Numbered from the stretch's first letter, positions 1-7,641 are shown. The stretch is 15,085 nucleotides of DNA from an uncultured Holophagaceae bacterium (GCA_903927605.1 CAIYNT010000097.1:1-15085), one strand, 5' to 3'. Notes: generated from the letters alone by a model not told the origin. A program made the numbers and translations.

Positions 1-658
1 CTTCCATGAGGGCCTTGCCGCTGATGGCACCTACAATGCCCGGGACCTTCGACAGCGGCCGCAGGTCAGCGAGTTCTTTGACGCCACCGGAGGCCTGCAC
101 CTGGAACCCCTGCTGAGCCACCCAGGTCGCGGCCTCGACGCCCGGTCCCGCCAGCGTCCCGTCCCGGCTCACGTCGGTGACCAGGGCGCGGTCGAAGCCG
201 AGGTGTTTCAGAGCCTCGAAGACCTCGGTGGAGGCGGTGGTGCTGGGGGCCTGCCAGCCATGGGTGACGATGCGATCCCCCTTGAGGTCGAGGGCGGCGA
301 TGACGCGGTGTCCAGACAGGCCCTTGAGCGCCGAGGGCTCCTCCACGGCCAGGGTGCCCACCACGGCGTCAAAGCCCAGGTCCAGGACTTCTTCGATGGC
401 ATTCCGATCGCGCAGGCCCCCTCCCACCTGGAAGCGGATCTCCGGGAACTTCGATGGAAAGGCTGTGAACCGACCCTGCCGGGGGCGGCCGAAAGCGCCA
501 TCCAGATCCACCAGGTGGATGCGCCGGGCGCCGGCTTCCGCCAGGCTCCCGACCCAGTCCTCCGGATCCAGGTCGTAGAAGGTGGCCTGCTGGGGATCCC
601 CGTGCCGCAGCCGCACCAGGCGGCCCTGCATCAGGTCGAGGCTCGGGATCAGTTGCAT
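1..658 (-). CDS. hisA: HisA, ProFAR isomerase (C-terminus cut by window edge)
   Basis: Cytoplasmic histidine-pathway enzyme, a (beta/alpha)8 barrel that isomerises ProFAR to PRFAR by an Amadori rearrangement, feeding HisF/HisH. About 219 residues are visible and the gene runs off the left edge; the usual length is about 240, so only a short C-terminal part is missing. The N-terminus reads MQLIPSLDLMQGRLVRL, matching the family start, with the expected catalytic Asp8. A second catalytic Asp fits D124 in AALDLKGDRIVTHGW. Phosphate-binding segments VGGG (78-81) and ASGGV are present. The ATG has a GGAGG ribosome site 4 nt upstream. The start lies inside the end of hisH (10-bp overlap), so the two are probably translationally coupled. 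PriA (the dual HisA/TrpF form) is an alternative, but nothing here favours it. Confidence 0.95.
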   Translation of the reverse strand, partial: MQLIPSLDLMQGRLVRLRHGDPQQATFYDLDPEDWVGSLAEAGARRIHLVDLDGAFGRPRQGRFTAFPSKFPEIRFQVGGGLRDRNAIEEVLDLGFDAVVGTLAVEEPSALKGLSGHRVIAALDLKGDRIVTHGWQAPSTTASTEVFEALKHLGFDRALVTDVSRDGTLAGPGVEAATWVAQQGFQVQASGGVKELADLRPLSKVPGIVGAISGKALME

Positions 659-1290
659 GGCGCCTCCGGTCCGGGAGTGGACGCGCCCATCCAGGCGAGG
701 GCGGACTTGAGTAGGAGCAGGCCTGTGGGTCCAGACTTCTCCGGATGGGGCTGGAAGCCCAGGACGGTCCCCCGGGCCTCGATGGCGGCGAAGGGGCGGC
801 CGTGCTCGGCCACGTAGATGGTTTCCACCGTGGGTTCGAGGGCATAGCTGTGGACGAAGTAGAGCCAGCCACCATGGACGTCCGGGAGGGCCGGGTGGGG
901 CTGGTGCTGGCGGATCTGGCTCCAGCCCATGTGCGGCACCTTGACGCCCGGCCCCAAGCGACGGACGAGACCCGGGATCAGGCCCAGCCCCGAGGCCCGG
1001 GGGGCCTCTTCGCTGCCCTCGGCCAGCAGCTGGAGACCGAGGCAGATGCCCAGGATGGGGCGGCCTTCCGCGGCCAGGCTCGAGAGGGCGAGCCACCAGC
1101 CCCGGTCGCGCAGCGAGTTCCGCGCAGCCTCGAAGTGCCCCACGCCCGGCAGCACGATGGGTCCGCTGGGGGCCGCCTGATCGGGGGTGGCGGCGCGCCG
1201 GTAGACCAGTCCCAGGCGGTCGAGGGCGCCTTCCAGCGAGGCCAGGTTGCCGGCGTCGTAGTCGATGAGGGTGATGGGCTCGGAACTCAT
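649..1290 (-). CDS. hisH: HisH, glutaminase subunit of imidazole glycerol phosphate synthase
   Basis: Class I glutamine amidotransferase, 213 residues, normal for HisH. It releases ammonia from glutamine and passes it to HisF for making IGP and AICAR. The catalytic triad is visible: Cys83 in GICLGLQLL, and His182 and Glu184 in FQPHPEKSG. PHMGWS (119-124) and FVHSY (145-149) are further HisH-typical motifs. The start MSSEPITLIDYDAGN was chosen because it gives the family N-terminus and because its ATG overlaps the hisB stop as ATGA. A longer open frame upstream is only hisB read in another frame. The 3' end overlaps the hisA start by 10 bp. HisF is not in the window and may lie beyond the left edge. 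Confidence 0.95.
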   Translation of the reverse strand: MSSEPITLIDYDAGNLASLEGALDRLGLVYRRAATPDQAAPSGPIVLPGVGHFEAARNSLRDRGWWLALSSLAAEGRPILGICLGLQLLAEGSEEAPRASGLGLIPGLVRRLGPGVKVPHMGWSQIRQHQPHPALPDVHGGWLYFVHSYALEPTVETIYVAEHGRPFAAIEARGTVLGFQPHPEKSGPTGLLLLKSALAWMGASTPGPEAPCN

Positions 1291-1871
1291 GCGGAGAGGG
1301 TCCCCTTGGTGGAGGGCACACCGCCGCCTTCGATACGCGTGGCCTGCCGGAGCGCCCGGGCGAGGGCCTTGAACAGGGCCTCGACCTTGTGGTGGTTGTT
1401 GACGCCGCGCAGCAGGTCGGCGTGGATGGCCAGGCCTCCACGCATGGTCAGGGCGACGAAGAATTCCCGGACCATCTCCACCTGGAAACCGTCGCCGAGG
1501 ATGATGGCCGGCAGGTCCGCATGGAACTCGCACCAGGGGCGGCCCGAAAGGTCCACGACCACCCGGGCCAGGGCCTCATCCAGCGGCACGTAGGCGTGCG
1601 CGAAGCGGGCGAGTCCGGCGCGGTCGCCCAGGGCTTCCTTCAGGGCGTCGCCCAGGCAGAGACCCACGTCCTCGACGAGGTGGTGGCTGTCCACGGGGAG
1701 GTCGCCCTTGGCCTCGACCTCGAGCCCGAAGCCGCCGTGTTTGGCCAGCTGCATCAGCATGTGGTCGAAGTAGCCGAGGCCGCTGTGGATGCGGGCTTCG
1801 CCTCCATCGAGATGCAGGGTCAGCCGCACGTTGGTTTCGGCAGTGGTGCGGTGGAGGGTGGCGGTCCTCAT
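1287..1871 (-). CDS. hisB: HisB, imidazoleglycerol-phosphate dehydratase (single-function)
   Basis: Dehydrates imidazole glycerol phosphate to imidazole acetol phosphate, the substrate of HisC. It has 194 residues, the size of dehydratase-only HisB; the E. coli type, with an N-terminal histidinol-phosphatase domain, is about 355. Metal-binding signatures are clear: FDHMLMQLAKH (35-45), DSHHLVEDVG (61-70) and NNHHKVEALF (158-167). The ATG has GGAG 6 nt upstream and overlaps the stop of the upstream HisC-HAD gene as ATGA. A longer open frame running upstream is rejected because it only re-reads that gene. The lack of a phosphatase domain matters because the neighbouring HisC carries a HAD domain instead. 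Confidence 0.96.
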   Translation of the reverse strand: MRTATLHRTTAETNVRLTLHLDGGEARIHSGLGYFDHMLMQLAKHGGFGLEVEAKGDLPVDSHHLVEDVGLCLGDALKEALGDRAGLARFAHAYVPLDEALARVVVDLSGRPWCEFHADLPAIILGDGFQVEMVREFFVALTMRGGLAIHADLLRGVNNHHKVEALFKALARALRQATRIEGGGVPSTKGTLSA

Positions 1872-3631
1872 GGCAACTCCTGGTTCAGCATGGGCAACAG
1901 GTCGCGCAGACTCGCAAATTGGACATCGCCTGGCGAAACGAAGTGGCCTCGGTCGGGGCCAAGCGCTGCGAAGCGCCAGTGTAGCTCGGGCCTCAGAGCC
2001 GCGGCCGCACGCAGGCACCGGGCATCATCGATGGTATCGCCCACGAAGAGGATCTCCTCGGCCCGGAAGGCATCCGCCAGCTGCAGCAGACCACAAGGTT
2101 CAGGCTTGCGCAGGTGGGGCGCGGCGTCGCAGACGGCGGGCAGATCGAACCCCAGCACCTCCCAGGCCAGGACGAGTTCCTCCGGGGGCCGACCCGTCAG
2201 GATGGCCAGGTCCCGCCCGGTGGACCGGAGTTCTTCCAGCGTCACCAGGGGCCGCTCCAGGCGGATGGTCTCGGCGTAGTGCCGCTGCACCACGGCCTGC
2301 GCCGCGGGCTCGAGCGCCTGGATGCGGGCGTCGAGCTCCGGGAAGCCGCGGCCTTGCGTCGCTTCGATCACGCGGCGAAGGTCCACATCGCCTCGGGCTT
2401 CCGCCAGGGCCAGGGCACCGGCGGTGAGCCGGAAGTCGTTGTTGAAGCCGCCAAGGCGCTTGAAGGCGCGGAAGACCTCGTCGGACCAGGGCAGGGTGGG
2501 GCGCAGCTCACCCAGGGCGCGGGCCACGGCCTCCATGAAGCTGCGGTCAGCATCGATGAGCACACCATCGATGTCCAGGACCAGCAGTCTCCGCCACTGC
2601 CAGGGCTGGGGAGTGGGAAGGTTCGCTCCCAGGGCCGCCGCCACGCGGGAGGTGTCCTCCTCGGAAGGGAGGCTGAGTCGGGCTGCCCCGGTGCCGGGAA
2701 GGCGGCGCGTTTTCATGCCTGCGGCCTCGAGGGCCTGGGCGGGATCCGGCGAAATGTGGAGGAAGTTGGCGGCGCTGGGGGCGACCTGGTGGGTGGTCAG
2801 TGCGGCGGCCAGGCGGTCACGGCGCTCGGGCACGGCGCGCACGGCGGCCTCGAACTCGGCGGCGTGATCCAGGGCCACATCCAGCGCTTCGAGGCTGGCT
2901 GCTGACAAGGAGTAGGGCAGTTGCAGCGTGGCGAGCTTCGAGACCAGGGCGGGGTCACCGATGAGGTAGCCGATGCGCCAGGCGGCGGAGGCCAGGGCCT
3001 TGCTGAAGGTGCGCAGCAGCACCACGTTCGGGTAGCGGTCCACGGCGAGGCGATGGGTGGCCGGGGCGAACTCCGCATAGGCCTCATCGAGCACCACTAG
3101 AGGCGGCTCAGGTCGGGTGGCGGTAGCGGCCAGCAGGGATTCCAGGTCCTCGGGCGGAATCCAGGCGCCCGTGGGATTGTTGGGCAGCGTGAGCCAGAGC
3201 TGGCGGCAGTCCAGCGCGGCGAACCAGGGCTCCAGCGGAAAGCCTGTCCCCTGGGGTACCAGCCGGACCCGCCCACCATGCCTTCGCACCAGCAGGGGAT
3301 AGAGGCTGAACCCGGGATCGGGGATGGCCACTGCGTCCTGCGCGCTGAGACCCGCCATGGCCACCAAGTCCAGCAGGGCGCCGGAGGACGGACCCAGCAG
3401 CAGACCACCTTCCGGTGCTCCCAGCCGTTTCCTGAGCCGCTCGGTGAGTTCTGCCTGGCGCTCTGGGTAGCGGTGGAAGGGCATGGTGCGGAGTCTCGCC
3501 AACAGGGTGTTGCGGGCGATCTCGGGCCAGTCGGCGGCAGCCTCGTTCATGTGGAGACGCAAACCTGCGGGCGGCTCAGCAGGCCGCTGATAGGCGGGCA
3601 GATCACTCAGGTCTGGGCGGAGGAGCGGCAT
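1868..3631 (-). CDS. hisC: HisC aminotransferase fused to a HAD-family phosphatase
   Basis: A 587-residue two-domain protein. Residues 1 to about 335 are a fold-type I PLP aminotransferase of the histidinol-phosphate kind: NNPTG at 151-155, PLP-contacting D182 in LDEAYAEF, Schiff-base lysine K211 in TFSKALASAAWRIGY, and the arginine R219 that follows. After a short linker, residues 347-587 form a HAD hydrolase with all four motifs: DIDGVLID (353-360), T479 in ILTGRP, K509 and GDTIDD (531-536). A helical cap, containing GGFNNDF, lies between motifs I and II as in subfamily IA. HisC makes histidinol phosphate. The HAD part may hydrolyse it to histidinol (inference). The ATG at 3631 was chosen; a TTG at 3643 is possible, and neither has a clear ribosome site. 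The 3' end overlaps hisB as ATGA. Confidence 0.9.
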   Translation of the reverse strand: MPLLRPDLSDLPAYQRPAEPPAGLRLHMNEAAADWPEIARNTLLARLRTMPFHRYPERQAELTERLRKRLGAPEGGLLLGPSSGALLDLVAMAGLSAQDAVAIPDPGFSLYPLLVRRHGGRVRLVPQGTGFPLEPWFAALDCRQLWLTLPNNPTGAWIPPEDLESLLAATATRPEPPLVVLDEAYAEFAPATHRLAVDRYPNVVLLRTFSKALASAAWRIGYLIGDPALVSKLATLQLPYSLSAASLEALDVALDHAAEFEAAVRAVPERRDRLAAALTTHQVAPSAANFLHISPDPAQALEAAGMKTRRLPGTGAARLSLPSEEDTSRVAAALGANLPTPQPWQWRRLLVLDIDGVLIDADRSFMEAVARALGELRPTLPWSDEVFRAFKRLGGFNNDFRLTAGALALAEARGDVDLRRVIEATQGRGFPELDARIQALEPAAQAVVQRHYAETIRLERPLVTLEELRSTGRDLAILTGRPPEELVLAWEVLGFDLPAVCDAAPHLRKPEPCGLLQLADAFRAEEILFVGDTIDDARCLRAAAALRPELHWRFAALGPDRGHFVSPGDVQFASLRDLLPMLNQELP

Positions 3632-3688
3632 GGGCGGGCTCAAGATGAGGGTAGGAGAAACCAGGCTTCCAGGGGGAGAAGCGGTGCA

Positions 3689-3707
3689 GAGCGCTCGGGG
3701 AGCGCCC
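3689..3707 (-). promoter_or_regulatory. Intercistronic hairpin between hisD and hisC-HAD
   Basis: In the mRNA sense, GGGCGCT pairs with AGCGCTC around a CCCCG loop: 7 bp with one G-U pair, starting 1 nt after the hisD stop codon. It lies in the only untranslated spacer (77 bp to the chosen start) within the his run. No U-tract follows, so a standard terminator is unlikely. RNA stabilisation or partial attenuation is possible, but this is inference. Confidence 0.35.
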
Positions 3708-3708
3708 G

Positions 3709-5046
3709 CTAGGGATGATGAATGGCGCGCAGCGCCGCGCTGCGGCCGTGATGCGTGAGGCCCTCGGCTTCGGCCAGCCGTTCCACCCAGGGGGCCATGG
3801 CGGCCGCATCGGCAGAAGAGAGGCGCAGCAGGCTCTGGCGCTTGAGGAAGGTGGCCACGCCCAGGGGGCTGGTGTAGCGGGCGCTGCGATTCGTGGGCAG
3901 CACATGGTTTGGCCCGGCGCCATAGTCGCCGAAGGCTTCGGCGCTGGCGCTGCCGACGAACACGGCGCCCGCATTCGTAAGCCCGGGCAACCAGTTGTCA
4001 GGATCTGACACACAGAGCTCAAGGTGTTCCGGGGCCCAGGCCTGGGCCAGGGCGATGGCCAGTTCGCGGTCTGCCCGGACCAGCCGCCCGTACGTGGCCA
4101 GACTCTGTTCGAGGATGGCGCGGCGAGGCGACGCGGCGGTGCGAGTCTGCAGTTCCCCGGCCACAGCCTCCAGCAGGGCGCGATCAGCACTCACCAACAC
4201 CGCGGCGGCATCGGGGTCGTGCTCGGCCTGGGCCAGCAGATCCTCGGCGATCCAGGCGGGATCGGCACTGTCATCTGCGATCACCAGCAGCTCGGTGGGG
4301 CCGGCCAGGGCATCGATGCCACAGGTGCCGATGAGCTGGCGTTTGGCCTCCGCCACGAACCGGTTGCCCGGACCGGCGATGAGATCCACGGCGGGTTCCC
4401 CGTAGGCCAGCCAGCCCAGGGCTTGGGCGCCGCCCAAGGGATAGAGTTCCGTGAGGCCGAGCTCGGCGGCACAGGCCAGCACCAGGGGATCAATGCCCCA
4501 GGCGCCCGGCAGGGTGGGCTGGGGCTTGGGTGGCGTGACGCCCACGATCCGCGCCACACCCGCCACTTGGGCGGGAATGACGGTCATGGCCAGGGTCGAG
4601 GGATAGAAGGCGCGGCCGCCGGGGATGTAGACTCCGGCGGTCTGGAGTGGGCACCAGCGCTCACCTACGGTACCTCCACCAGACAGGGGCAGTTCCAGAT
4701 CTCGCAGGCAGTCGCGCTGTCGTTCGGCAAAGCGCCGCACGCTCGCGATCATTTCCCTGAGGGCCAGCATGAGGTTCGGTTGGCGTCGGTCTAGGTCTGT
4801 GCGGGCCGCCCGCAGTGTGGATTCCGGAATGCGAAGCGCCGCCGGATCCAATTGGACGCCATCCAGCCTTTCGGTCCAACTCAGGGCGGCTTTCAGTCCG
4901 TCCTGACGCACCTCCGCCAGGATGGCCGCCACGGCCTTCCGCGTGTCCTCTTCTGTCTCCCCGCTCCTGGCCAGTGAGGCCACCCACCCGGGCACATCGG
5001 CCCGCTTGGTCAGGTCAGTGATGGAGATGAAGTAACACCTATGCAC
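3709..5046 (-). CDS. hisD: HisD, histidinol dehydrogenase
   Basis: NAD- and zinc-dependent enzyme that oxidises histidinol twice to histidine, the last pathway step. With the start chosen here it has 445 residues (family about 430). Active-site features match the family: GVYIPGG, AGPGN, zinc-ligand positions Q273 and H276 in LLAQAEHDPD, catalytic E340-H341 in APEHLEL, D374 in FGDYGAGPNHVLPT, and H433 in LTHH. The start is uncertain. GTG at 5046 begins six residues before the segment that resembles family N-termini but has a poorly spaced ribosome site. TTG at 5094 would add 16 residues with an AGGGGAAGGG stretch about 13 nt upstream. It lies downstream of lpxC and is probably co-transcribed with it. 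Confidence 0.95.
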   Translation of the reverse strand: MHRCYFISITDLTKRADVPGWVASLARSGETEEDTRKAVAAILAEVRQDGLKAALSWTERLDGVQLDPAALRIPESTLRAARTDLDRRQPNLMLALREMIASVRRFAERQRDCLRDLELPLSGGGTVGERWCPLQTAGVYIPGGRAFYPSTLAMTVIPAQVAGVARIVGVTPPKPQPTLPGAWGIDPLVLACAAELGLTELYPLGGAQALGWLAYGEPAVDLIAGPGNRFVAEAKRQLIGTCGIDALAGPTELLVIADDSADPAWIAEDLLAQAEHDPDAAAVLVSADRALLEAVAGELQTRTAASPRRAILEQSLATYGRLVRADRELAIALAQAWAPEHLELCVSDPDNWLPGLTNAGAVFVGSASAEAFGDYGAGPNHVLPTNRSARYTSPLGVATFLKRQSLLRLSSADAAAMAPWVERLAEAEGLTHHGRSAALRAIHHP

Positions 5047-5141
5047 CTCTCGGGTGGAATGATCATCCTGCCATCTTCTGATGGTGGGCCGCAAGCTGAA
5101 ATTCAGACCCTTCCCCTATTTCCAGGGCCTGGACAGCCACT

Positions 5142-6050
5142 TCAGGCAGGTTGCGCCACCAGGGGCTGGAAGAAGAAGCGCACATTGGCCGGTTCGGCTT
5201 CCTCCGTCCACTCCCAGCAACTGGGATTGGCGAGGATGGCCTGGGCCAGGGCCACATGCAGGGCGTGACCGGCGGCATGGGCTTCGACGAGGCCCAAAAG
5301 GGGCGCGCCCAGCAGAGCCAGATCGCCCACCAGATCGAGCATCTTGTGGCGAACGGCCTCGTCCTCGTAGCGAAGGGAGTCGTTCAGAGGGCCGTCGGTG
5401 CCGAAGACCACAGCATTCTCAAGACTGCCGCCCAGGGCCAAGCCACGGGCACGCAACTGGTCAACCTCCTGAGCCAGACAGAACGTGCGGGCGGAACCCA
5501 ACTCGCGGCGGTATTTCTCCGGTGTGAGGCTCAGTTCGCGACTCTGACGGCCCAGGGCGGGGATTGGGAAGTCAATGACGTAGCGCAGGCGCAGGCCATC
5601 GAAGGGGAGGGCGCGGATCCAGCGGGCGCCGTCTCGCACTTCCACCGGCTGAGTGATCTTCATGAAGCGTCGACGGCCAGCAAGGGCTTGGACGCCCGCC
5701 TGCAGGATTGCATCCACCCAGGGGGCGGCACTGCCATCAAGAATGGGTAATTCCTCGGCATCCACTTCAATACGGAGGTGTTCGACCTCCAAGCCGGAAA
5801 GGGCGGACAGCAGGTGCTCGACCGTCTGGAGCCGGACTCCGTCTTTCAGCAGGGTGGTGGCCAGGACCAGATCACCTGCCAACTCTGCCTTGGCCGGAAC
5901 CTCATTACCCGTAGGTGTGTGGACGAAGACCAGCCCCGAGGGGTTGCCCACAGGCACCAGCCGCACGGAGCAGGGGCGGTTGCCGTGCAAACCGCGCCCC
6001 GAAATCGTGATTTCGCGGCTCAGGGTCTGGGGTGCGGTGCTGCGGGGCAT
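5142..6050 (-). CDS. lpxC: LpxC, UDP-3-O-acyl-GlcNAc deacetylase
   Basis: Zinc amidase of the committed step of lipid A synthesis, which shows a Gram-negative outer membrane with LPS. 302 residues, normal for the family. The catalytic E78 and zinc ligand H79 sit in TVEHLLSAL; the other ligands, H235 and D239, are in RHKMLDLVGDL; the C-terminal general-acid His is H262 in AAGHALH. SGRGLHGNRPC is the family N-terminal motif. The ATG was chosen over a GTG seven codons upstream because GAGGA stands 6 nt before it and it brings the residue numbering close to E. coli LpxC. A perfect inverted repeat lies 40 bp upstream. hisD follows without an obvious terminator. Confidence 0.97.
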   Translation of the reverse strand: MPRSTAPQTLSREITISGRGLHGNRPCSVRLVPVGNPSGLVFVHTPTGNEVPAKAELAGDLVLATTLLKDGVRLQTVEHLLSALSGLEVEHLRIEVDAEELPILDGSAAPWVDAILQAGVQALAGRRRFMKITQPVEVRDGARWIRALPFDGLRLRYVIDFPIPALGRQSRELSLTPEKYRRELGSARTFCLAQEVDQLRARGLALGGSLENAVVFGTDGPLNDSLRYEDEAVRHKMLDLVGDLALLGAPLLGLVEAHAAGHALHVALAQAILANPSCWEWTEEAEPANVRFFFQPLVAQPA

Positions 6051-6056
6051 ATCGAG

Positions 6057-6061
6057 TCCTC
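6057..6061 (-). promoter_or_regulatory. Ribosome binding site of lpxC
   Basis: GAGGA with a 6-nt spacer before the ATG at 6050. It decides for this start over the in-frame GTG at 6071. Confidence 0.75.
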
Positions 6062-6089
6062 GCAGTTCCACAAGCTATTTTTATGCCAC

Positions 6090-6126
6090 GATACAATTTA
6101 AATCATTGCATGATTTAAATTGTATC
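6090..6126. promoter_or_regulatory. Perfect 16-bp inverted repeat upstream of lpxC (possible operator)
   Basis: The arms GATACAATTTAAATCA (6090-6105) and TGATTTAAATTGTATC (6111-6126) are exact reverse complements around TTGCA. The outer bases of the spacer can also pair, giving 17 bp with a 3-nt loop. Very AT-rich, in the 117-bp gap between the ispD stop and the lpxC start, ending 40 bp before the lpxC ATG. Its length, perfection and place suggest a binding site for a dimeric regulator at the lpxC-his promoter. An RNA hairpin is the alternative: no immediate U-tract follows, though short T and A runs flank the gap. No regulator gene is in the window. Confidence 0.6.
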
Positions 6127-6167
6127 CAGAGAATGAAAAATGTAGGTCCTCCCACCACACACTGTGG

Positions 6168-6872
6168 TCAGTGTGGGCGCAGGCGCTGCCAGTCTTCGGG
6201 GGTGGTGAGTTTCAAGTTGGAACTGGGACTGGGGATGAGCTTCACCGCTAACCCCAGGCGCTCCAGAAGGGCCACGTCATCGGTGCCCACGAAGCCGGCC
6301 TCTTCTGCTGCACGGAAAGCCTGAAGCCAGGTGCCGAGCCGGGCGATCTGGGGGGTCTGGGCCCGGAAGAACTCCTCCCGGGGTTCCGTGCGAAGCACCC
6401 GACCCAGGGAATCCACCCGTTTGAGAGTGTCCGTGGAGGGCTCGCCCAACAGCACGCCATCGAACCGGTTGAGGGCTTCCAGCGCCTCCCAGAGGGGAGC
6501 GGATGGAGGAAAAGGTCGAACGGCATCGTGGATCATGACCGGCATGAGGGGCAGGTTGGGCAGGGTCTTGAGGGCAATCCACACAGATTCCTGGCGGGTT
6601 GCGCCCCCGGGGACGACCGTGCAGGGAAACCCGAAAGACCAGCTGCGAGCCTCCTCCAGATGGGTTTCCGGAACAGCCAAGGCGATCCCCGCCAGTGGCG
6701 GCATGCCTGGAGTGAGGAATGCCTCCACAGTCACCTGAAGCAGGGGCCGTCCGTCCCAATCCCTGAACTGCTTGGGAAGACCACCTCCCATTCGCAGCCC
6801 ACGTCCCCCGGCTGGAATGACCAGATAGGGGCGCAGGGGATCAGTGCTGGCGGGTGATGAAGGGCTCGACAC
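6168..6872 (-). CDS. ispD: IspD, MEP cytidylyltransferase
   Basis: Transfers CMP from CTP to 2-C-methyl-D-erythritol 4-phosphate in the non-mevalonate isoprenoid pathway. 234 residues with the start chosen here (family about 230). The CTP-binding loop PAGGRGLRMGGGLPKQF (20-36) has its key lysine K34. HDAVRPF (115-121), RAQTPQ (170-175), TDD (197-199) and NLKLTTPED (219-227) complete the family pattern. The GTG at 6872 was chosen because AAGGA stands 5 nt upstream; an ATG at 6920 would add 16 residues with no similarity to family N-termini. The start lies 32 bp inside the end of rlpA, so the two are probably coupled. IspF, often a neighbour or fusion partner, is absent here. Confidence 0.95.
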   Translation of the reverse strand: MSSPSSPASTDPLRPYLVIPAGGRGLRMGGGLPKQFRDWDGRPLLQVTVEAFLTPGMPPLAGIALAVPETHLEEARSWSFGFPCTVVPGGATRQESVWIALKTLPNLPLMPVMIHDAVRPFPPSAPLWEALEALNRFDGVLLGEPSTDTLKRVDSLGRVLRTEPREEFFRAQTPQIARLGTWLQAFRAAEEAGFVGTDDVALLERLGLAVKLIPSPSSNLKLTTPEDWQRLRPH

Positions 6873-7563
6873 CGCGATCCTTAAGCAGTTTGGCGATCTG
6901 TTCGGCGGCTTGTTCGGCATCCTGGCGGGTCGTGTAGCTACCCACCCGAACGCGTTTCACGGACTGACCATTCCGGGTGGTCGCACTCTGAAGGGTCACT
7001 ACGCCGAAGGTGTTTTCAAGTTCTCTCGTAAGTGTCTCGATATTCTTTGGATCCGAAAGCGAGGCCACCTGTACGACAAAAGGATCGGCCTGGTTTCCGG
7101 TCAGATCCAAGGTTGTGGGAAGGCCCATGGCGTCTACGGATTGAAGCCGGATTCGGGACGTGCCCTGACCGAGGAATCCCAGGTCGCGGGCACCCCGCTT
7201 GGAAAGATCCAGGATCCTGTCCTTGATGAAGGGCCCCCGGTCGTTGACCCGAAGGACGGCCCGCTTGTGGTTCTCCAGGTTCTCCACTTCCACGAAACTA
7301 CCCAGGGGGAGGGTCCGATGGGCGCAGGTGTACTGCTCGGGATCGAAAATTTCCCCGCTGGCAGTAGGCCGCCCAGCAAATCCATCGTCATCACCGCCGT
7401 ACCAGCTGGCCACACCTTCTTCCACATAGGCATCGACGTCAGTGGCGATGGTTCCGTTCTGGGACCGGGCCTGTGAGATAGGCAGAGAGGCCGGAGGGCG
7501 GGTGCAGTGGAGCGTAAAGCTGAGTAGGACAAGAGTCGAGACTCGGCGGGTGCTCCAGCGCAT
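6841..7563 (-). CDS. rlpA: RlpA-like septal lipoprotein with SPOR domain
   Basis: 240 residues. The N-terminus has a basic stretch and a hydrophobic core ending in Cys20 (SFTLHC), so probably an outer-membrane lipoprotein, though His at -1 is unusual for a lipobox. Residues 48-143 form the double-psi beta-barrel: ASWYGG, RPTASGE, the YTCAHRTLPLG motif with H82, and VNDRGPF with D108, which are the His/Asp pair of active RlpA transglycosylases. Residues 161-238 look like a SPOR domain, which binds glycan strands lacking stem peptides at division sites. The ATG at 7563 was chosen because it starts the signal sequence; the frame stays open upstream to 7698, but that part shows nothing secretory. 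It overlaps ispD by 32 bp. Lytic activity is inferred from the family. Confidence 0.88.
   Translation of the reverse strand: MRWSTRRVSTLVLLSFTLHCTRPPASLPISQARSQNGTIATDVDAYVEEGVASWYGGDDDGFAGRPTASGEIFDPEQYTCAHRTLPLGSFVEVENLENHKRAVLRVNDRGPFIKDRILDLSKRGARDLGFLGQGTSRIRLQSVDAMGLPTTLDLTGNQADPFVVQVASLSDPKNIETLTRELENTFGVVTLQSATTRNGQSVKRVRVGSYTTRQDAEQAAEQIAKLLKDRGVEPFITRQH
6878..6882 (-). promoter_or_regulatory. Ribosome binding site of ispD
   Basis: AAGGA, 5 nt before the GTG at 6872 and inside the rlpA coding region. It supports the GTG start. Confidence 0.65.
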
Positions 7564-7627
7564 AAGCCGAAGGAGCCCGCCCCTGCCTAATTCCACCGGG
7601 GTTGGAGGGTCAAAGGCGATCTGGATC

Positions 7628-7641
7628 TCGTGGATCCACGA
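7628..7641. repeat. 14-bp perfect palindrome upstream of rlpA
   Basis: TCGTGGATCCACGA equals its own reverse complement. It lies about 65 bp upstream of the rlpA start, between that gene and the AT-rich promoter candidate. It could be an operator or a short hairpin in the leader. One palindrome of this length could be chance, so this is weakly supported. Confidence 0.3.

Noticed and set aside
203..1593. Long plus-strand open frames opposite hisA, hisH and hisB (203-817, 745-1593)
   Set aside because: They lie antisense to clearly recognised his genes, have low-complexity Gly/Ala/Gln-rich translations, and are expected by chance in GC-rich DNA.
6157..6177. Possible terminator hairpin CACACTG/CAGTGTG at the ispD stop
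   Set aside because: Only 7 bp and the nearest T-run is well downstream; not convincing as a terminator.
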